From DASZHJ01 sp035938015 (GTDB taxonomy: Bacteria; Pseudomonadota; Alphaproteobacteria; ATCC43930; CGMCC-115725), in contig DASZHJ010000034.1 in NCBI GenBank assembly GCA_035938015.1, positions 1 through 20,915 of the forward strand: a stretch of DNA of 20,915 bases, written 5' to 3'. The translations under genes and the position numbers were made by a program. This document shows positions 1 through 8,320 of the stretch, piece after piece. The first letter of the stretch is position 1, and the number at the start of each line of letters is the position of its first letter. The notes beneath the pieces were generated by a model. The model saw only the letters and a program-made list of their open reading frames with translations. It made no database searches and was not told the DNA's origin.

Positions 1-366
1 CGCGGAATGGCTGCGGCGCTGAAGCGCCTCCAGCCGCGCCAGCAGCTCGGAAAACGCGAAGGGCTTGGAGAGATAATCGTCGCAGCCGGCACGCAGGCCC
101 TCGACGCGGTTGTCGACGTCGCCGAGCGCGCTGACGATCAGGACGGGGGTCTCATTCTTGCGCGCCCGCAGCTCCGACACGATGGAGAGGCCGTCGAGCT
201 CCGGCAGCATGCGGTCGACCACCAAAGCGTCGAACTCGCCGTTCGCCGCGTGCTCCAGGCCCTGGCGGCCATCGACCGCCAAATCAACCTGGTGCCCGCT
301 CTCGCTCAATCCCTTGAGCAGATAGGCGGCGGCTTCGTCGTCGTCCTCGATGACTAGGATTCTCAT
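1..366 (-). CDS. OmpR-type two-component response regulator, receiver domain (partial)
   Basis: The first 122 codons of a response regulator are present; the rest lies beyond the left window edge. The protein begins MRILVIEDDDEAAAYLLKG and is a CheY-like receiver domain. Acidic residues D8-D9, the phospho-acceptor D51 (in VVDRMLP), S79 and K101 (in SKPF) are all in place. The tail ELLARLEALQRR is typical of the linker leading to a winged-helix DNA-binding domain in the OmpR/PhoB family, but that domain is not visible. The ATG at 364-366 is preceded by a GGGG stretch. It is co-oriented with the upstream degP, an arrangement common in alphaproteobacteria, where a sensor kinase often follows. 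A role in envelope stress is inferred from this context only. Confidence 0.9.
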   Translation of the reverse strand, partial: MRILVIEDDDEAAAYLLKGLSESGHQVDLAVDGRQGLEHAANGEFDALVVDRMLPELDGLSIVSELRARKNETPVLIVSALGDVDNRVEGLRAGCDDYLSKPFAFSELLARLEALQRRSHSA

Positions 367-395
367 GTGCTTACCCCGCCCAAGCCGGGAGCGGC

Positions 396-430
396 GCCGG
401 CGACCACCGCCTCGAGAGGTGGTCGCCGGC
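396..430 (-). terminator. Strong GC-rich hairpin after degP
   Basis: A perfect 13-bp inverted repeat (396-408 and 418-430, arm GCCGGCGACCACC) encloses a 9-base loop. It starts 17 bases after the degP stop and lies 30 bases before the response-regulator start. Neither side has a T-tract, so it is not a canonical intrinsic terminator. It may terminate or attenuate read-through from degP, or protect the 3' end of the degP transcript. Confidence 0.6.
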
Positions 431-446
431 AGCCCCCGTCGTCCCG

Positions 447-2009
447 CTACCCGTTGTCCGACTGGTCGGACCAGGCAACGAAAGCATTTACGCCGTGCCG
501 GTTGATCTGCAGGAGCACGCTCTTGTCCGCGCTAGACTGAGCGGCCTTCAGCTTCGCCACGGCGTCCTTCGGTGTTGCCACCGGCTCTTGGTTCACCGAA
601 ACGATTACGTCGCCCGCCTGCAAGTCGACGTCGGCGAGCGGGCTCGAGTCCGCGACTTGCGACACGACCACGCCCTTGACGCTCGACGGCACCTTCAGCT
701 GCTTGCGCAGCTCCGGCGTCAGCGGCGCGAGCTTCAGGCCCAGGGCGCTCGCGCGCTGCGGCGCGGCGGGCTGCTGGTCCTCGCTGCCGCCGCTGTTGCT
801 GGCGACGAGATCCATGTTGTCGGGCTGCTCCGCGATCACGGGCTCGAGCGTGGTCTCATGGCCCTTCCGCCAGATTCTCACTTTCGCGGCATGGCCGACC
901 GGTGTCTCCGCCACGACGCGGGTGAGATCGCGCAGCTTGGCGATGTCCTGAGCGCCGAAGCTCTCGATCACGTCGCCCTGCTGGATGCCCGCCTTCTCGG
1001 CCGGGCCACCTTTGGTCACATCCGCGACCAGCGCGCCGTGATCGTTAGGCAGAGCGAGGTTCTTGGCGATCGCCGGCGATACCTCCTGAATCTGCACGCC
1101 GAGCCAGCCGCGGCTTACCTTGCCGTGCTCGCGCAGCTGCTCGATCACCGACTTGGCCATGTTCGAGGGGATGGCAAAGCCGATGCCGACGCTGCCGCCG
1201 TTGGGCGAATAGATCGCCGTGTTGATGCCGATCACTTCGCCCTTGAGGTTGAACGTGGGGCCACCGGAATTGCCGCGGTTGATCGGGGCATCGATCTGCA
1301 GGAAGTCGTCATAGGGGCCCGAATGGATGTCGCGGCCGCGCGCGGAAACGATGCCGGCGCTCACGGTGCCGCCGAGGCCGAAGGGATTGCCGACGGCCAC
1401 CACCCAATCGCCGACCTGCTCGACGCCGCTGTCGCCGAAGCCGACGTAGGGCAGCGGCTTGTTGGTTTCGATCTTCAGCAGCGCCAGATCGGTCTTGGGA
1501 TCGCGGCCCAGGATCTTCGCGACGTGCTTGCTGTCGTCCTGGAAAATCACCGTAACTTTGTTGGCGGTGGCGTCGCCCACCACGTGATTGTTGGTCACAA
1601 CCAGGCCCGAGGGATCGATGATGAATCCGGAGCCCAGCGCCATGCGTTGCGCGCGCGGCTGCGGGACCGACCGGCCGGGATTGCCGGGGTTAATGCCCCG
1701 GTCCTCGAAGAACTTCTTCAAGAACTCGTCGAAGGGCGAGCCCTGGGGAATGCCCTGGAAGTCGCCGCCATCACCCTCGTCGGCGGTCTGGTCGCTGGCG
1801 TCGGCTTTCTCGAGCACGGAGATATTGACCACCGCGGGCAGAACCTTCTTGACCAGGGGCGACAGGCTCGGCATCTGCACGAGGCTGCCGCTTGCGTCTT
1901 GGGCTTGGGCCAAAGGCGCAAAGGCAAGGCTGGCGCCCAACCCAGCGGCGAGCACTGCGGCGCGCAGCCGCCCGCGGCGGGACGCGGACCCTGAGAACAC
2001 TTGAATCAT
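447..2009 (-). CDS. degP: DegP/Do family periplasmic serine endoprotease
   Basis: A 520-residue HtrA-type protease and chaperone of the periplasm that degrades or refolds misfolded envelope proteins. An N-terminal signal peptide (basic RRGRLR, then a hydrophobic run, LAQAQ near residue 37) is followed by a trypsin-like domain with the full catalytic triad: H142 in TNNHVV, D174 in TDLALL, S248 in GNSGGP. Two PDZ domains follow (about 295-390 and 420-512). The reading frame stays open to 2129, but the ATG at 2009 is chosen because GAGGAA lies 5 bases upstream and a signal peptide follows directly. It is downstream of secA on the same strand and upstream of a response regulator. Length and architecture fit DegP/DegQ/MucD; these cannot be told apart here. 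Confidence 0.95.
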   Translation of the reverse strand: MIQVFSGSASRRGRLRAAVLAAGLGASLAFAPLAQAQDASGSLVQMPSLSPLVKKVLPAVVNISVLEKADASDQTADEGDGGDFQGIPQGSPFDEFLKKFFEDRGINPGNPGRSVPQPRAQRMALGSGFIIDPSGLVVTNNHVVGDATANKVTVIFQDDSKHVAKILGRDPKTDLALLKIETNKPLPYVGFGDSGVEQVGDWVVAVGNPFGLGGTVSAGIVSARGRDIHSGPYDDFLQIDAPINRGNSGGPTFNLKGEVIGINTAIYSPNGGSVGIGFAIPSNMAKSVIEQLREHGKVSRGWLGVQIQEVSPAIAKNLALPNDHGALVADVTKGGPAEKAGIQQGDVIESFGAQDIAKLRDLTRVVAETPVGHAAKVRIWRKGHETTLEPVIAEQPDNMDLVASNSGGSEDQQPAAPQRASALGLKLAPLTPELRKQLKVPSSVKGVVVSQVADSSPLADVDLQAGDVIVSVNQEPVATPKDAVAKLKAAQSSADKSVLLQINRHGVNAFVAWSDQSDNG

Positions 2010-2216
2010 GGGACTTCCTCTTTCCTGAAGCATTTGACGCATTTGTTTTCCGAATGGCGCACCGATGGGCATCGGCTCCCCGAGACCGAGACCCAGCAGC
2101 ATGGTTGGCGAGACTACGGCGTCGCTCATTACGCCGCGCCTTCACCCGGATTAAATCGCCGTAATGACACATAGGCGCCGCGGGAGCGCACGCAAGAGCG
2201 CGGTCCCGCGAGGGCA

Positions 2217-2234
2217 GGCGCGAGCTCTCGCGCC
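2217..2234 (-). terminator. Possible hairpin after secA
   Basis: An inverted repeat GGCGCGA/TCGCGCC with a 4-base loop lies 17 bases beyond the secA stop. There is no following T-run, so intrinsic termination is uncertain. It is the only clear stem in the secA-degP gap. Confidence 0.3.
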
Positions 2235-2250
2235 GCGAGCGCAGCGGCGG

Positions 2251-4956
2251 CTAGAGCCGGCCGTGGCAGTGCTTGTATTTCTTGCCGGACCCGCAAGGGC
2301 AGAGCGCGTTGCGCGGCGTCTTGGCCCAGGGATTGTCCGCGCCCTCGGAGGAGGCCGAGCGCTGGGTCCTGGTGTCCCCGTCTCCGCCGCCGCCCGCCAT
2401 GGCCTCCGCCAGGACAGGGTCCTCCCGGCTCTCGCGCATGCGCTGTGGCTCGCGCGGCTGTGGCACATCCTCGGCCCGCTGCAGGCGGAGTTCGACATGC
2501 GAGAGCACGCCGGTCACGGTGTCGCGGAGCTGCGCCAACATCTTCTCGAAGAGCTCGAAGGCCTCGCGCTTGTACTCGTTCAGCGGATCGCGCTGCGCGT
2601 AGGCGCGCAGGTTGATCCCCTGGCGCAGGTGGTCGAGCGTCAGCAGGTGGTCCTTCCAGGCTTGGTCCAGGATCTGCAGCAGCAGGCTCTTCTCGGCCAT
2701 CCGCATGACGTCGACGCCGAATTGCGCTGCCTTCGCGGCCATCTTGTCGTCCGCCGCCCGCAGAATGCGCTCGCGGATCTCGGCATCGGCGATGCCCTCT
2801 TCCTTGGCCCAGTCCTGCACCGGAAGGTCGAGGTTGAGCAGCCGCAGGCATTCCTCGTGCAGCGCCTTGATGTCCCATTGATCGGGCAACGCGTTCTCCG
2901 GGACCGTGCGCATCACCAGCGCCTCGACCACCTCGTGGCGCATGTCGGCAACCATTTGCGCCACGTCCGGCGCCGCCATGATCTCCTTGCGCTGCTCGTA
3001 GACGACCTTGCGCTGGTCGTTCATCACGTCGTCGTATTTCAGCAGCTGCTTGCGGATCTCGTAGTTGCGCGCCTCGACCTTCTGCTGCGCCTTCTCCAGC
3101 GCCTTGTTGATCCAGGGAGGGATGATCGCCTCGCCTTCCTTGAGGCCGAGCCTCTTCAGCATCGAGTCCATGCGCTCCGAGCCGAATATGCGCATGAGGT
3201 CGTCTTCGAGGGAGACGAAGAATTTGGAGGCTCCAGGATCGCCCTGGCGGCCGGAGCGGCCGCGCAGCTGGTTGTCGATACGACGGCTCTCGTGCCGCTC
3301 GCTGCCGATGACGAAGAGCCCGCCGCCCTTGATCACGACGTCTCGCGCCGCTTCGATCTCGCTGCGGATCGCCTTGGCGCGACGCTCGCGCTCGATCGGG
3401 TCGTCGATCGCACCCGTCTCCTGTTTGAGCCGCATGTCGAGGTTGCCGCCCAGCTGAATGTCGGTGCCGCGGCCCGCCATGTTGGTCGCGATGGTAACGG
3501 CGCCGGGGCGGCCGGCCTGTGCGATGATGTAGGCCTCTTGCTCGTGATAGCGCGCGTTCAGCACTTGGTGCGGAATCTTACGCTTCTTGAAGAGCTCCGA
3601 GAGCTGCTCGGACTTGTCGATGCTGGCCGTGCCCACCAGCACCGGCTGCTGGCGCTCGCGGCACTCCAGCACCTGCTGGAGCACGGCATCGAACTTCTCG
3701 CGCACGGTCCGGTAGACCTCGTCGTCCCAGTCCTTGCGCAGGACAGGCAGGTTCGTCGGCACCTCCATGACCTCGAGCCGGTAGGTCTCGCCGAGCTCGG
3801 TCGCCTCGGTCATCGCCGTGCCGGTCATGCCCGCCAGCTTCGGGAACAGCCGGAAATAATTCTGATAGGTGATCGAGGCCAGCGTCTGGTTCTCGGTCTG
3901 GATCTCGGCGTCCTCCTTGGCCTCGAGCGCCTGATGCAGGCCCTCCGAGTAGCGCCGCCCCTCCATCATGCGTCCGGTAAACTCGTCGATGATGACGACC
4001 TTGTTGTCCTTCACGATGTAATCGGTGTCGCGCGAGAACAACTTGTGGGCGCGCAGCGCCTGGTTCACGTGATGGACCAGCGCGATGTTATGGATGTCGT
4101 AGAGCGTGCCCGCCGTCAGCAACCCCGTCTGCTGCAGCATAGCCTCGATGCGCTCCACGCCCGATTCCGTGAGCGTCACCGCGCGCTGCTTCTCGTCCTT
4201 CTCGAAATCCTCCGGCAGAAGGCTCGGGATCAGCACGTTGACGCGGCGATAGAGTTCGGAGGAATCCTCGGTCGGGCCGGAAATGATGAGGGGCGTGCGT
4301 GCCTCGTCGATCAAGATCGAGTCCACCTCGTCGACGATGGCGTAGTTGAAGGGTCGCTGCACCATGTCCTGCAGCCGGAATTTCATGTTGTCGCGGAGGT
4401 AATCGAAGCCGAACTCGTGATTGGTGCCATAGGTCACGTCCGCGGCATAAGCCTCGCGCCGCTCGGCATCGTTGATGTCGTGCACGATGCAGCCGACCTT
4501 GAGGCCGAGAAAGCGGTAGATCTGGCCCATCCACTCGGAGTCGCGTCTGGCGAGGTAGTCGTTCACGGTGACTACGTGCACGCCCTTGTCCTCGAGCGCA
4601 TTGAGATAGACCGCGAGCGTCGCCACCAGCGTCTTGCCTTCGCCGGTCTTCATCTCCGAGATCATGCCGCGGTGCAGCACGATGCCGCCCATGAGCTGGA
4701 CATCGAAGTGCCGCTGACCCAGCGTGCGCCTGGAGGCCTCCCGCACGGTCGCGAACGCATCGACCAGGAGGTCGTCGAGATCCTCGCCCGCCTCCAGTCG
4801 GCCCTTGAGCCACGGTGTGCGCTCGGCGAGCGCCGCGTCCGACAGCTTCTCGAGCTCGGGCTCGAGTTCGTTGATGGCATCGACGAGAGGCTGGAGGCTC
4901 TTGATGTAGCGGTCGTTCGCGGAGCCAAACAGTCGCCGGGCGAGAGCGCCTAGCAT
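2251..4956 (-). CDS. secA: Preprotein translocase ATPase SecA
   Basis: A full-length 901-residue SecA, the ATPase that drives unfolded preproteins through SecYEG. Walker A MKTGEGKT is at 102-109 and the DEVD Walker B at 209-212. The frame then continues through recognisable SecA segments (YGTNHEFGFDYLRDN, GTDIQLGGN, QLRGRSGRQGDPG). The C-terminal zinc-binding tail CPCGSGKKYKHCH carries ligands C886, C888, C897 and H898, used for SecB and lipid contact. The start MLGALARRLFG is the family start, with GAGG about 6 bases upstream; the frame continues to a GTG at 5001 but that extension is not SecA-like. It is divergent from the parvulin gene across about 260 bases. Housekeeping and essential in known bacteria. 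Confidence 0.98.
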   Translation of the reverse strand: MLGALARRLFGSANDRYIKSLQPLVDAINELEPELEKLSDAALAERTPWLKGRLEAGEDLDDLLVDAFATVREASRRTLGQRHFDVQLMGGIVLHRGMISEMKTGEGKTLVATLAVYLNALEDKGVHVVTVNDYLARRDSEWMGQIYRFLGLKVGCIVHDINDAERREAYAADVTYGTNHEFGFDYLRDNMKFRLQDMVQRPFNYAIVDEVDSILIDEARTPLIISGPTEDSSELYRRVNVLIPSLLPEDFEKDEKQRAVTLTESGVERIEAMLQQTGLLTAGTLYDIHNIALVHHVNQALRAHKLFSRDTDYIVKDNKVVIIDEFTGRMMEGRRYSEGLHQALEAKEDAEIQTENQTLASITYQNYFRLFPKLAGMTGTAMTEATELGETYRLEVMEVPTNLPVLRKDWDDEVYRTVREKFDAVLQQVLECRERQQPVLVGTASIDKSEQLSELFKKRKIPHQVLNARYHEQEAYIIAQAGRPGAVTIATNMAGRGTDIQLGGNLDMRLKQETGAIDDPIERERRAKAIRSEIEAARDVVIKGGGLFVIGSERHESRRIDNQLRGRSGRQGDPGASKFFVSLEDDLMRIFGSERMDSMLKRLGLKEGEAIIPPWINKALEKAQQKVEARNYEIRKQLLKYDDVMNDQRKVVYEQRKEIMAAPDVAQMVADMRHEVVEALVMRTVPENALPDQWDIKALHEECLRLLNLDLPVQDWAKEEGIADAEIRERILRAADDKMAAKAAQFGVDVMRMAEKSLLLQILDQAWKDHLLTLDHLRQGINLRAYAQRDPLNEYKREAFELFEKMLAQLRDTVTGVLSHVELRLQRAEDVPQPREPQRMRESREDPVLAEAMAGGGGDGDTRTQRSASSEGADNPWAKTPRNALCPCGSGKKYKHCHGRL

Positions 4957-4983
4957 CAGGACCTCGGACAGGAATGGGCGGGC

Positions 4984-4999
4984 GCCGGTGGGCACCGGC
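4984..4999 (-). other. Inverted repeat in the secA 5' leader
   Basis: GCCGGT/ACCGGC with a 4-base loop lies 28 bases upstream of the secA ATG. A second, weaker stem CGCCT/AGGCG follows at 5006-5022. These could form a folded leader influencing secA translation. No known RNA family is recognised and chance is a real possibility at this GC content. Confidence 0.25.
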
Positions 5000-5216
5000 A
5001 CGGGTCGCCTGACAGATAGGCGGAGATCACTGCCCTGTCAATTCACTCCGGGTCCCAACGGCGCCACAATTCCTGCGTTTCCAGGGGATTGACGGAGATG
5101 CCGCACCCGTGAGGTCGAGCTTTACCCGCTCTCTTGTCGTGGCGGCTCTGATGTGCAAGAAGTGCGCCGCCCCGCCTAAGCCGGCGTCGGCCTGCATGCA
5201 AGGAAACCCTCCTCCG

Positions 5217-6086
5217 ATGACCGTTCGCTCTCTTCTAGCGCTCGCAGCTGCGTTGCTCGTTGTCACCCCGGCCGCAGCCCAGGCGCCGGCGGCTGGTGCC
5301 GCTCAGCAAGATCCCGTGGTCGCCCGGGTCAACGGAGCCGAGCTGCACCGCTCCGAGGTGCTGGCCGCCCGCCAGATGCTGCCGGCCCAGGTCCAGCAGA
5401 TCCCGTTCGAGCAGGTCTATCCCCAGTTGCTCGACAATCTCGTGACCAACTTGCTGGCCTCTCAGGCCGGCCGCAAGCAAAAGCTCGCCGACGATCCCGA
5501 GGTCAAGAAGCGCGTGCAATGGGCACAAGATCAGATCATCGAGGAGGTCTATCTGAGCCGCTACATCCGCACCGCCATCACCGACGACAAGATCAAGTCC
5601 CGCTTTGACCAGTTCCTCAAGGACCAAAAGCCGCAGGATCAAGTGAACGCCAAGCACATCTTGGTGAAGACCGAGGACGAGGCGAAAGCGGTGATCGCCG
5701 ACCTCAAGAATGGCGGCGATTTCGCCGCCATCGCCAAGGACAAGAGCAACGATCCCGGCACCAAGGCGAGCGGCGGCGATCTCGGCTGGTTCACCAAGGA
5801 CGAGATGGTGCCGGAGTTCGCCGACGCCACCTTCAAGCTGCAGAAGGGTCAATACACCGAGACGCCCATCAAGACGCAGTTCGGCTACCACGTGATAATG
5901 CTCGTAGACCGCCGCACCGCACCGCCCCCCACGATGGAAGAGGCGCGGCCGCAGGTGGTGGCGCTGCTCCAGCGAGAGCTCCTCGACCAGAAAGTGAAGG
6001 AGCTGCGCACCGGCGCCAAGATCGAGACCTTCAATCTCGACGGATCGAAGCCCTCCGCGGCGCCGGCAGCGCCTGCCAAGCCCTAG
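5217..6086 (+). CDS. Secreted parvulin-type peptidyl-prolyl cis-trans isomerase
   Basis: A 289-residue protein with a cleavable signal peptide (MTVRSLLALAAALLVV, then PAAAQA). An N-terminal helical chaperone-like region (about 30-140) resembles SurA/PrsA/PpiD-type folding factors. The rotamase domain at about 143-232 shows NAKHILVKTEDEAK, SGGDLGWF and FGYHVIMLVDR. The C-terminus is Pro/Ala-rich. It should catalyse prolyl isomerisation and assist folding of exported proteins in the periplasm. The ATG at 5217 is chosen because AAGGAA lies upstream and it gives a clean signal peptide; the frame is open from 5109. It is divergent from secA and 7 bases before argJ, so probably cotranscribed with argJ. 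Confidence 0.92.
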   Translation: MTVRSLLALAAALLVVTPAAAQAPAAGAAQQDPVVARVNGAELHRSEVLAARQMLPAQVQQIPFEQVYPQLLDNLVTNLLASQAGRKQKLADDPEVKKRVQWAQDQIIEEVYLSRYIRTAITDDKIKSRFDQFLKDQKPQDQVNAKHILVKTEDEAKAVIADLKNGGDFAAIAKDKSNDPGTKASGGDLGWFTKDEMVPEFADATFKLQKGQYTETPIKTQFGYHVIMLVDRRTAPPPTMEEARPQVVALLQRELLDQKVKELRTGAKIETFNLDGSKPSAAPAAPAKP

Positions 6087-6093
6087 CCGCGTC

Positions 6094-7323
6094 ATGGCGA
6101 CGCCTTCGCCGCTGGCGCCGGAGCGTTTTCCTGATCTGCCGCCGATCGCGGGCGTGCGGCTCGCGAGCGCTGCCTGCGGGATCCGCTACCAGGACCGCAC
6201 CGATCTCATGGTGGCGGTGCTGGACCCCGGAACCACGGTCGCCGGCGTGCTGACGCGCTCGCTGACGCATGGCGCGCCGGTCGCCTGGTGCCGGAGCGCG
6301 CTCAAGCACGGCAAGGCACGCGGAATCGTGGTGAATTCGGGGAACTCCAACACCTTCACCGGCCGCGCCGGCCGCGCGGTGGTGACGGCGACGGCGCGCA
6401 CGGCCGCCAAACTGCTGAAGTGCTCGCCTCAGGAGATCTACATTTCCTCGACCGGCGTGATCGGCGAGCCGCCGCCGGCCGAAAAGATCCTCGGGGGCTT
6501 GCCGGGCGCGTTTGCGGCCGTTTCCGCCGAGGGCTGGTCGGATGCCGCGCGTGCCATCTTGACCACGGACACGTTTCCCAAGGGCGCCACGCGAAGCGCG
6601 AAGATCGACGGCGTCCCCGTCAGACTCAACGGCTTCGCCAAAGGCTCCGGCATGATTGCGCCGGACATGGCGACCATGCTCGCTTACGTCTTCACCGATG
6701 CCGCAATCCCGGCGCCGGCACTGCAGGCGCTGCTCCGGGAGTGCAACGATGCCTCCTTCAACTCGATCACGGTCGACGGCGACACCTCCACCAGCGATAC
6801 CGTGCTGCTGTGCGCGACGGGGAAGGCGCCGCACAAGAAGGTGACCCGAGCCGGCGATCCCCGTCTCAAGGGATTTCGCGACGCCCTCAGGTCCCTGATG
6901 GTGGACCTGGCCCAGCAGATTGTCCGCGACGGCGAAGGCGCCGAGAAATTCATCGCCATCGCGGTGAAGGGCGCGGCCTCCGCTCGAGCCGCGCGGCGGG
7001 TCGGCCTTGCGATCGGCAATTCGCCCTTGGTCAAGACCGCGCTGTCGGCGGGGGACGCCAACTGGGGCCGCATCGTCATGGCGGTTGGCAAGGCCGGCGA
7101 GAAAGCCGATCGCGACAAGCTCAAGATCTGGGTCGGCGGCATCAAGATCGCCGAGAAGGGCGGACCGGTGCCCGGCTACGACGAGACGCCGGTGGCGGCC
7201 CATATGAAGGGGCGCGAGATCTCGATCGCTGTCGACCTTGGCGTCGGCAAGGCCACCGCCACGGTCTGGACCTGCGACCTCACGCACCGCTACATCGACA
7301 TCAATGCCAGCTACCGGAGCTGA
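6094..7323 (+). CDS. argJ: Bifunctional glutamate N-acetyltransferase / amino-acid acetyltransferase ArgJ
   Basis: A 409-residue ArgJ. It transfers the acetyl group from N-acetylornithine to glutamate, recycling acetyl in arginine biosynthesis; some members also use acetyl-CoA. The self-cleavage site is in KGSGMIAPDMATML: the chain is cut before T194, which becomes the N-terminal nucleophile of the beta chain. Other family segments are SSTGVIGE, SFNSITVDGDTSTSD and NSPLVKTA. Length and the C-terminal DINASYRS match the family. Whether it is mono- or bifunctional cannot be read from sequence. It follows the parvulin gene by 7 bases and overlaps the next gene, so it sits inside a short operon. 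Confidence 0.97.
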   Translation: MATPSPLAPERFPDLPPIAGVRLASAACGIRYQDRTDLMVAVLDPGTTVAGVLTRSLTHGAPVAWCRSALKHGKARGIVVNSGNSNTFTGRAGRAVVTATARTAAKLLKCSPQEIYISSTGVIGEPPPAEKILGGLPGAFAAVSAEGWSDAARAILTTDTFPKGATRSAKIDGVPVRLNGFAKGSGMIAPDMATMLAYVFTDAAIPAPALQALLRECNDASFNSITVDGDTSTSDTVLLCATGKAPHKKVTRAGDPRLKGFRDALRSLMVDLAQQIVRDGEGAEKFIAIAVKGAASARAARRVGLAIGNSPLVKTALSAGDANWGRIVMAVGKAGEKADRDKLKIWVGGIKIAEKGGPVPGYDETPVAAHMKGREISIAVDLGVGKATATVWTCDLTHRYIDINASYRS

Positions 7324-7729
7324 GCGACCCCTCCCCGTCGTCCTGGTCGTGGCGGTGGCATTGGTCGATCCCGACGGCCGCGTCTTGCTGGCAGAGCGTC
7401 CCGTAGGCAAGCCGATGGCCGGCCTCTGGGAATTCCCGGGCGGCAAAGTGTGCGAGGGCGAGACACCGGAGGCTGCGCTCATTCGCGAGCTCAAGGAGGA
7501 GCTGGGCATCGACGTCACAGCAAGCTGCCTTGCGCCGTTCACCTTCGCCTCGCATGCTTACGACGATTTTCATCTGCTGATGCCGCTTTATGTGTGCCGC
7601 CGCTGGCAGGGCATGGTGACGCCGCACGAGGGGCAGCGGCTCGCTTGGGTGCGCCCGCCGCGCTTGGCCGAGTATTCGATGCCTCCGGCGGACAAGCCGT
7701 TGGTGGCCATGCTCCGCGATCTACTCTGA
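7304..7729 (+). CDS. mutT: MutT-type NUDIX pyrophosphohydrolase (8-oxo-dGTPase-like)
   Basis: A 141-residue NUDIX hydrolase. The Nudix box is complete: G47, E53, R61-E62, E65-E66 and G68 in GGKVCEGETPEAALIRELKE and the following ELGI. The N-terminal VVLVVAVALVDPDGRVLLAERP and GLWEFPGGK are typical of MutT, which removes 8-oxo-dGTP from the nucleotide pool to prevent transversions. The ATG at 7304 lies inside the argJ end, a 20-base overlap, which suggests translational coupling; there is no clear ribosome-binding site. The frame is open upstream but those residues are the argJ shadow. Substrate preference is inferred from family resemblance. Confidence 0.88.
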   Translation: MPATGAERPLPVVLVVAVALVDPDGRVLLAERPVGKPMAGLWEFPGGKVCEGETPEAALIRELKEELGIDVTASCLAPFTFASHAYDDFHLLMPLYVCRRWQGMVTPHEGQRLAWVRPPRLAEYSMPPADKPLVAMLRDLL

Positions 7730-8058
7730 TGCGCGCCTGACGCGACTCACATCTCCGTCACTTTAATGTGAAAGCGTGGGTAACCACGTTCTGCGCGCCG
7801 GCGCCTATCTTCTCCAGCATGGGTGCGGGAATAAGTGCAACCGGACGCGGGTTGATTCTCCGTCCGACCAATGCCATCGCCGCAGACGGCGCGGCGAAGA
7901 TATCTGCGGAGCACAGAGTGTCGCGAATGACGCCTCGGCGTGCAGCTCTCCATAGCCCAAACAAAGAATTTCGCGCCGGGCAGCGCGATCTTGGAGTCGA
8001 GCACTCGGCCACGGGAGCGTCTGCCGTGACGAGTCTTGCGAGCGCGGATGGGTGGACC
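7730..8058 (+). other. 329-base stretch without a convincing gene
   Basis: Open frames exist on both strands, but none looks coding: the plus frame leading into the next ORF has a third-position G/C share of only about 60 percent by hand count, near background. There is a small stem CGTGG/CCACG with loop GTAA at 7775-7788 and an imperfect palindrome TCAC-TTTAAT-GTGA at 7758-7771. No strong promoter or terminator is seen. Confidence 0.5.
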
Positions 8059-8316
8059 ATGACGGGTACCGGTTCCAAGGGTGGGCGCCGCTGGGGAAGG
8101 TGGCATGAGGTCGTCGTGGCCTGGGCCGCAGCGGTCGTGCTCGCCTGCGTTCTGGTCTTGACGCTGCCGAACCACGACAAGGAGGGCTCGCCTGCGGAGC
8201 TCTGGTCGGTGGCCCCCACGGCCGGCAGTCATGCCCAGCAGAAGGTACCCGACGCCGAGGGCTCGATCAGCGACCAGGCTTGCTCCGATCGAGATTACGC
8301 GAACGAGCGGTGCTGA
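8059..8316 (+). CDS. Possible small single-pass membrane protein
   Basis: An 85-residue ORF of unknown function. It has a basic N-terminus (KGGRRWGRWH), one hydrophobic segment at residues 18-36 (VVVAWAAAVVLACVLVLTL) and a polar tail of about 48 residues with two cysteines (C75, C85). A start at 8059 is preferred because G/C at third positions rises from about 60 percent before it to about 80 percent after it (hand counts); GGATGG lies upstream. The membrane orientation predicted by the positive-inside rule puts the tail in the periplasm. No family is recognised. It ends 4 bases from the convergent methyltransferase stop. The longer frame from 7768 is less likely, and it could still be non-coding. 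Confidence 0.45.
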   Translation: MTGTGSKGGRRWGRWHEVVVAWAAAVVLACVLVLTLPNHDKEGSPAELWSVAPTAGSHAQQKVPDAEGSISDQACSDRDYANERC

Positions 8317-8320
8317 CCGG

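Noticed and set aside
495..1994. 499-residue open frame on the plus strand
   Set aside because: Antisense shadow of degP caused by high GC content.
2164..4953. 929-residue open frame on the plus strand
   Set aside because: It is antisense to secA, which has all its motifs; the translation is low complexity and shows no domain.
7758..7788. Palindrome TCAC-TTTAAT-GTGA and stem CGTGG/CCACG after mutT
   Set aside because: Short, imperfect and without a T-tract; not enough to call an operator or terminator.
7758..8219. 153-residue minus-strand frame in the gap after mutT
   Set aside because: No recognised domain and no ribosome-binding site seen; it overlaps the better-supported plus-strand ORF. 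The C-terminal part looks slightly protein-like but is not convincing.
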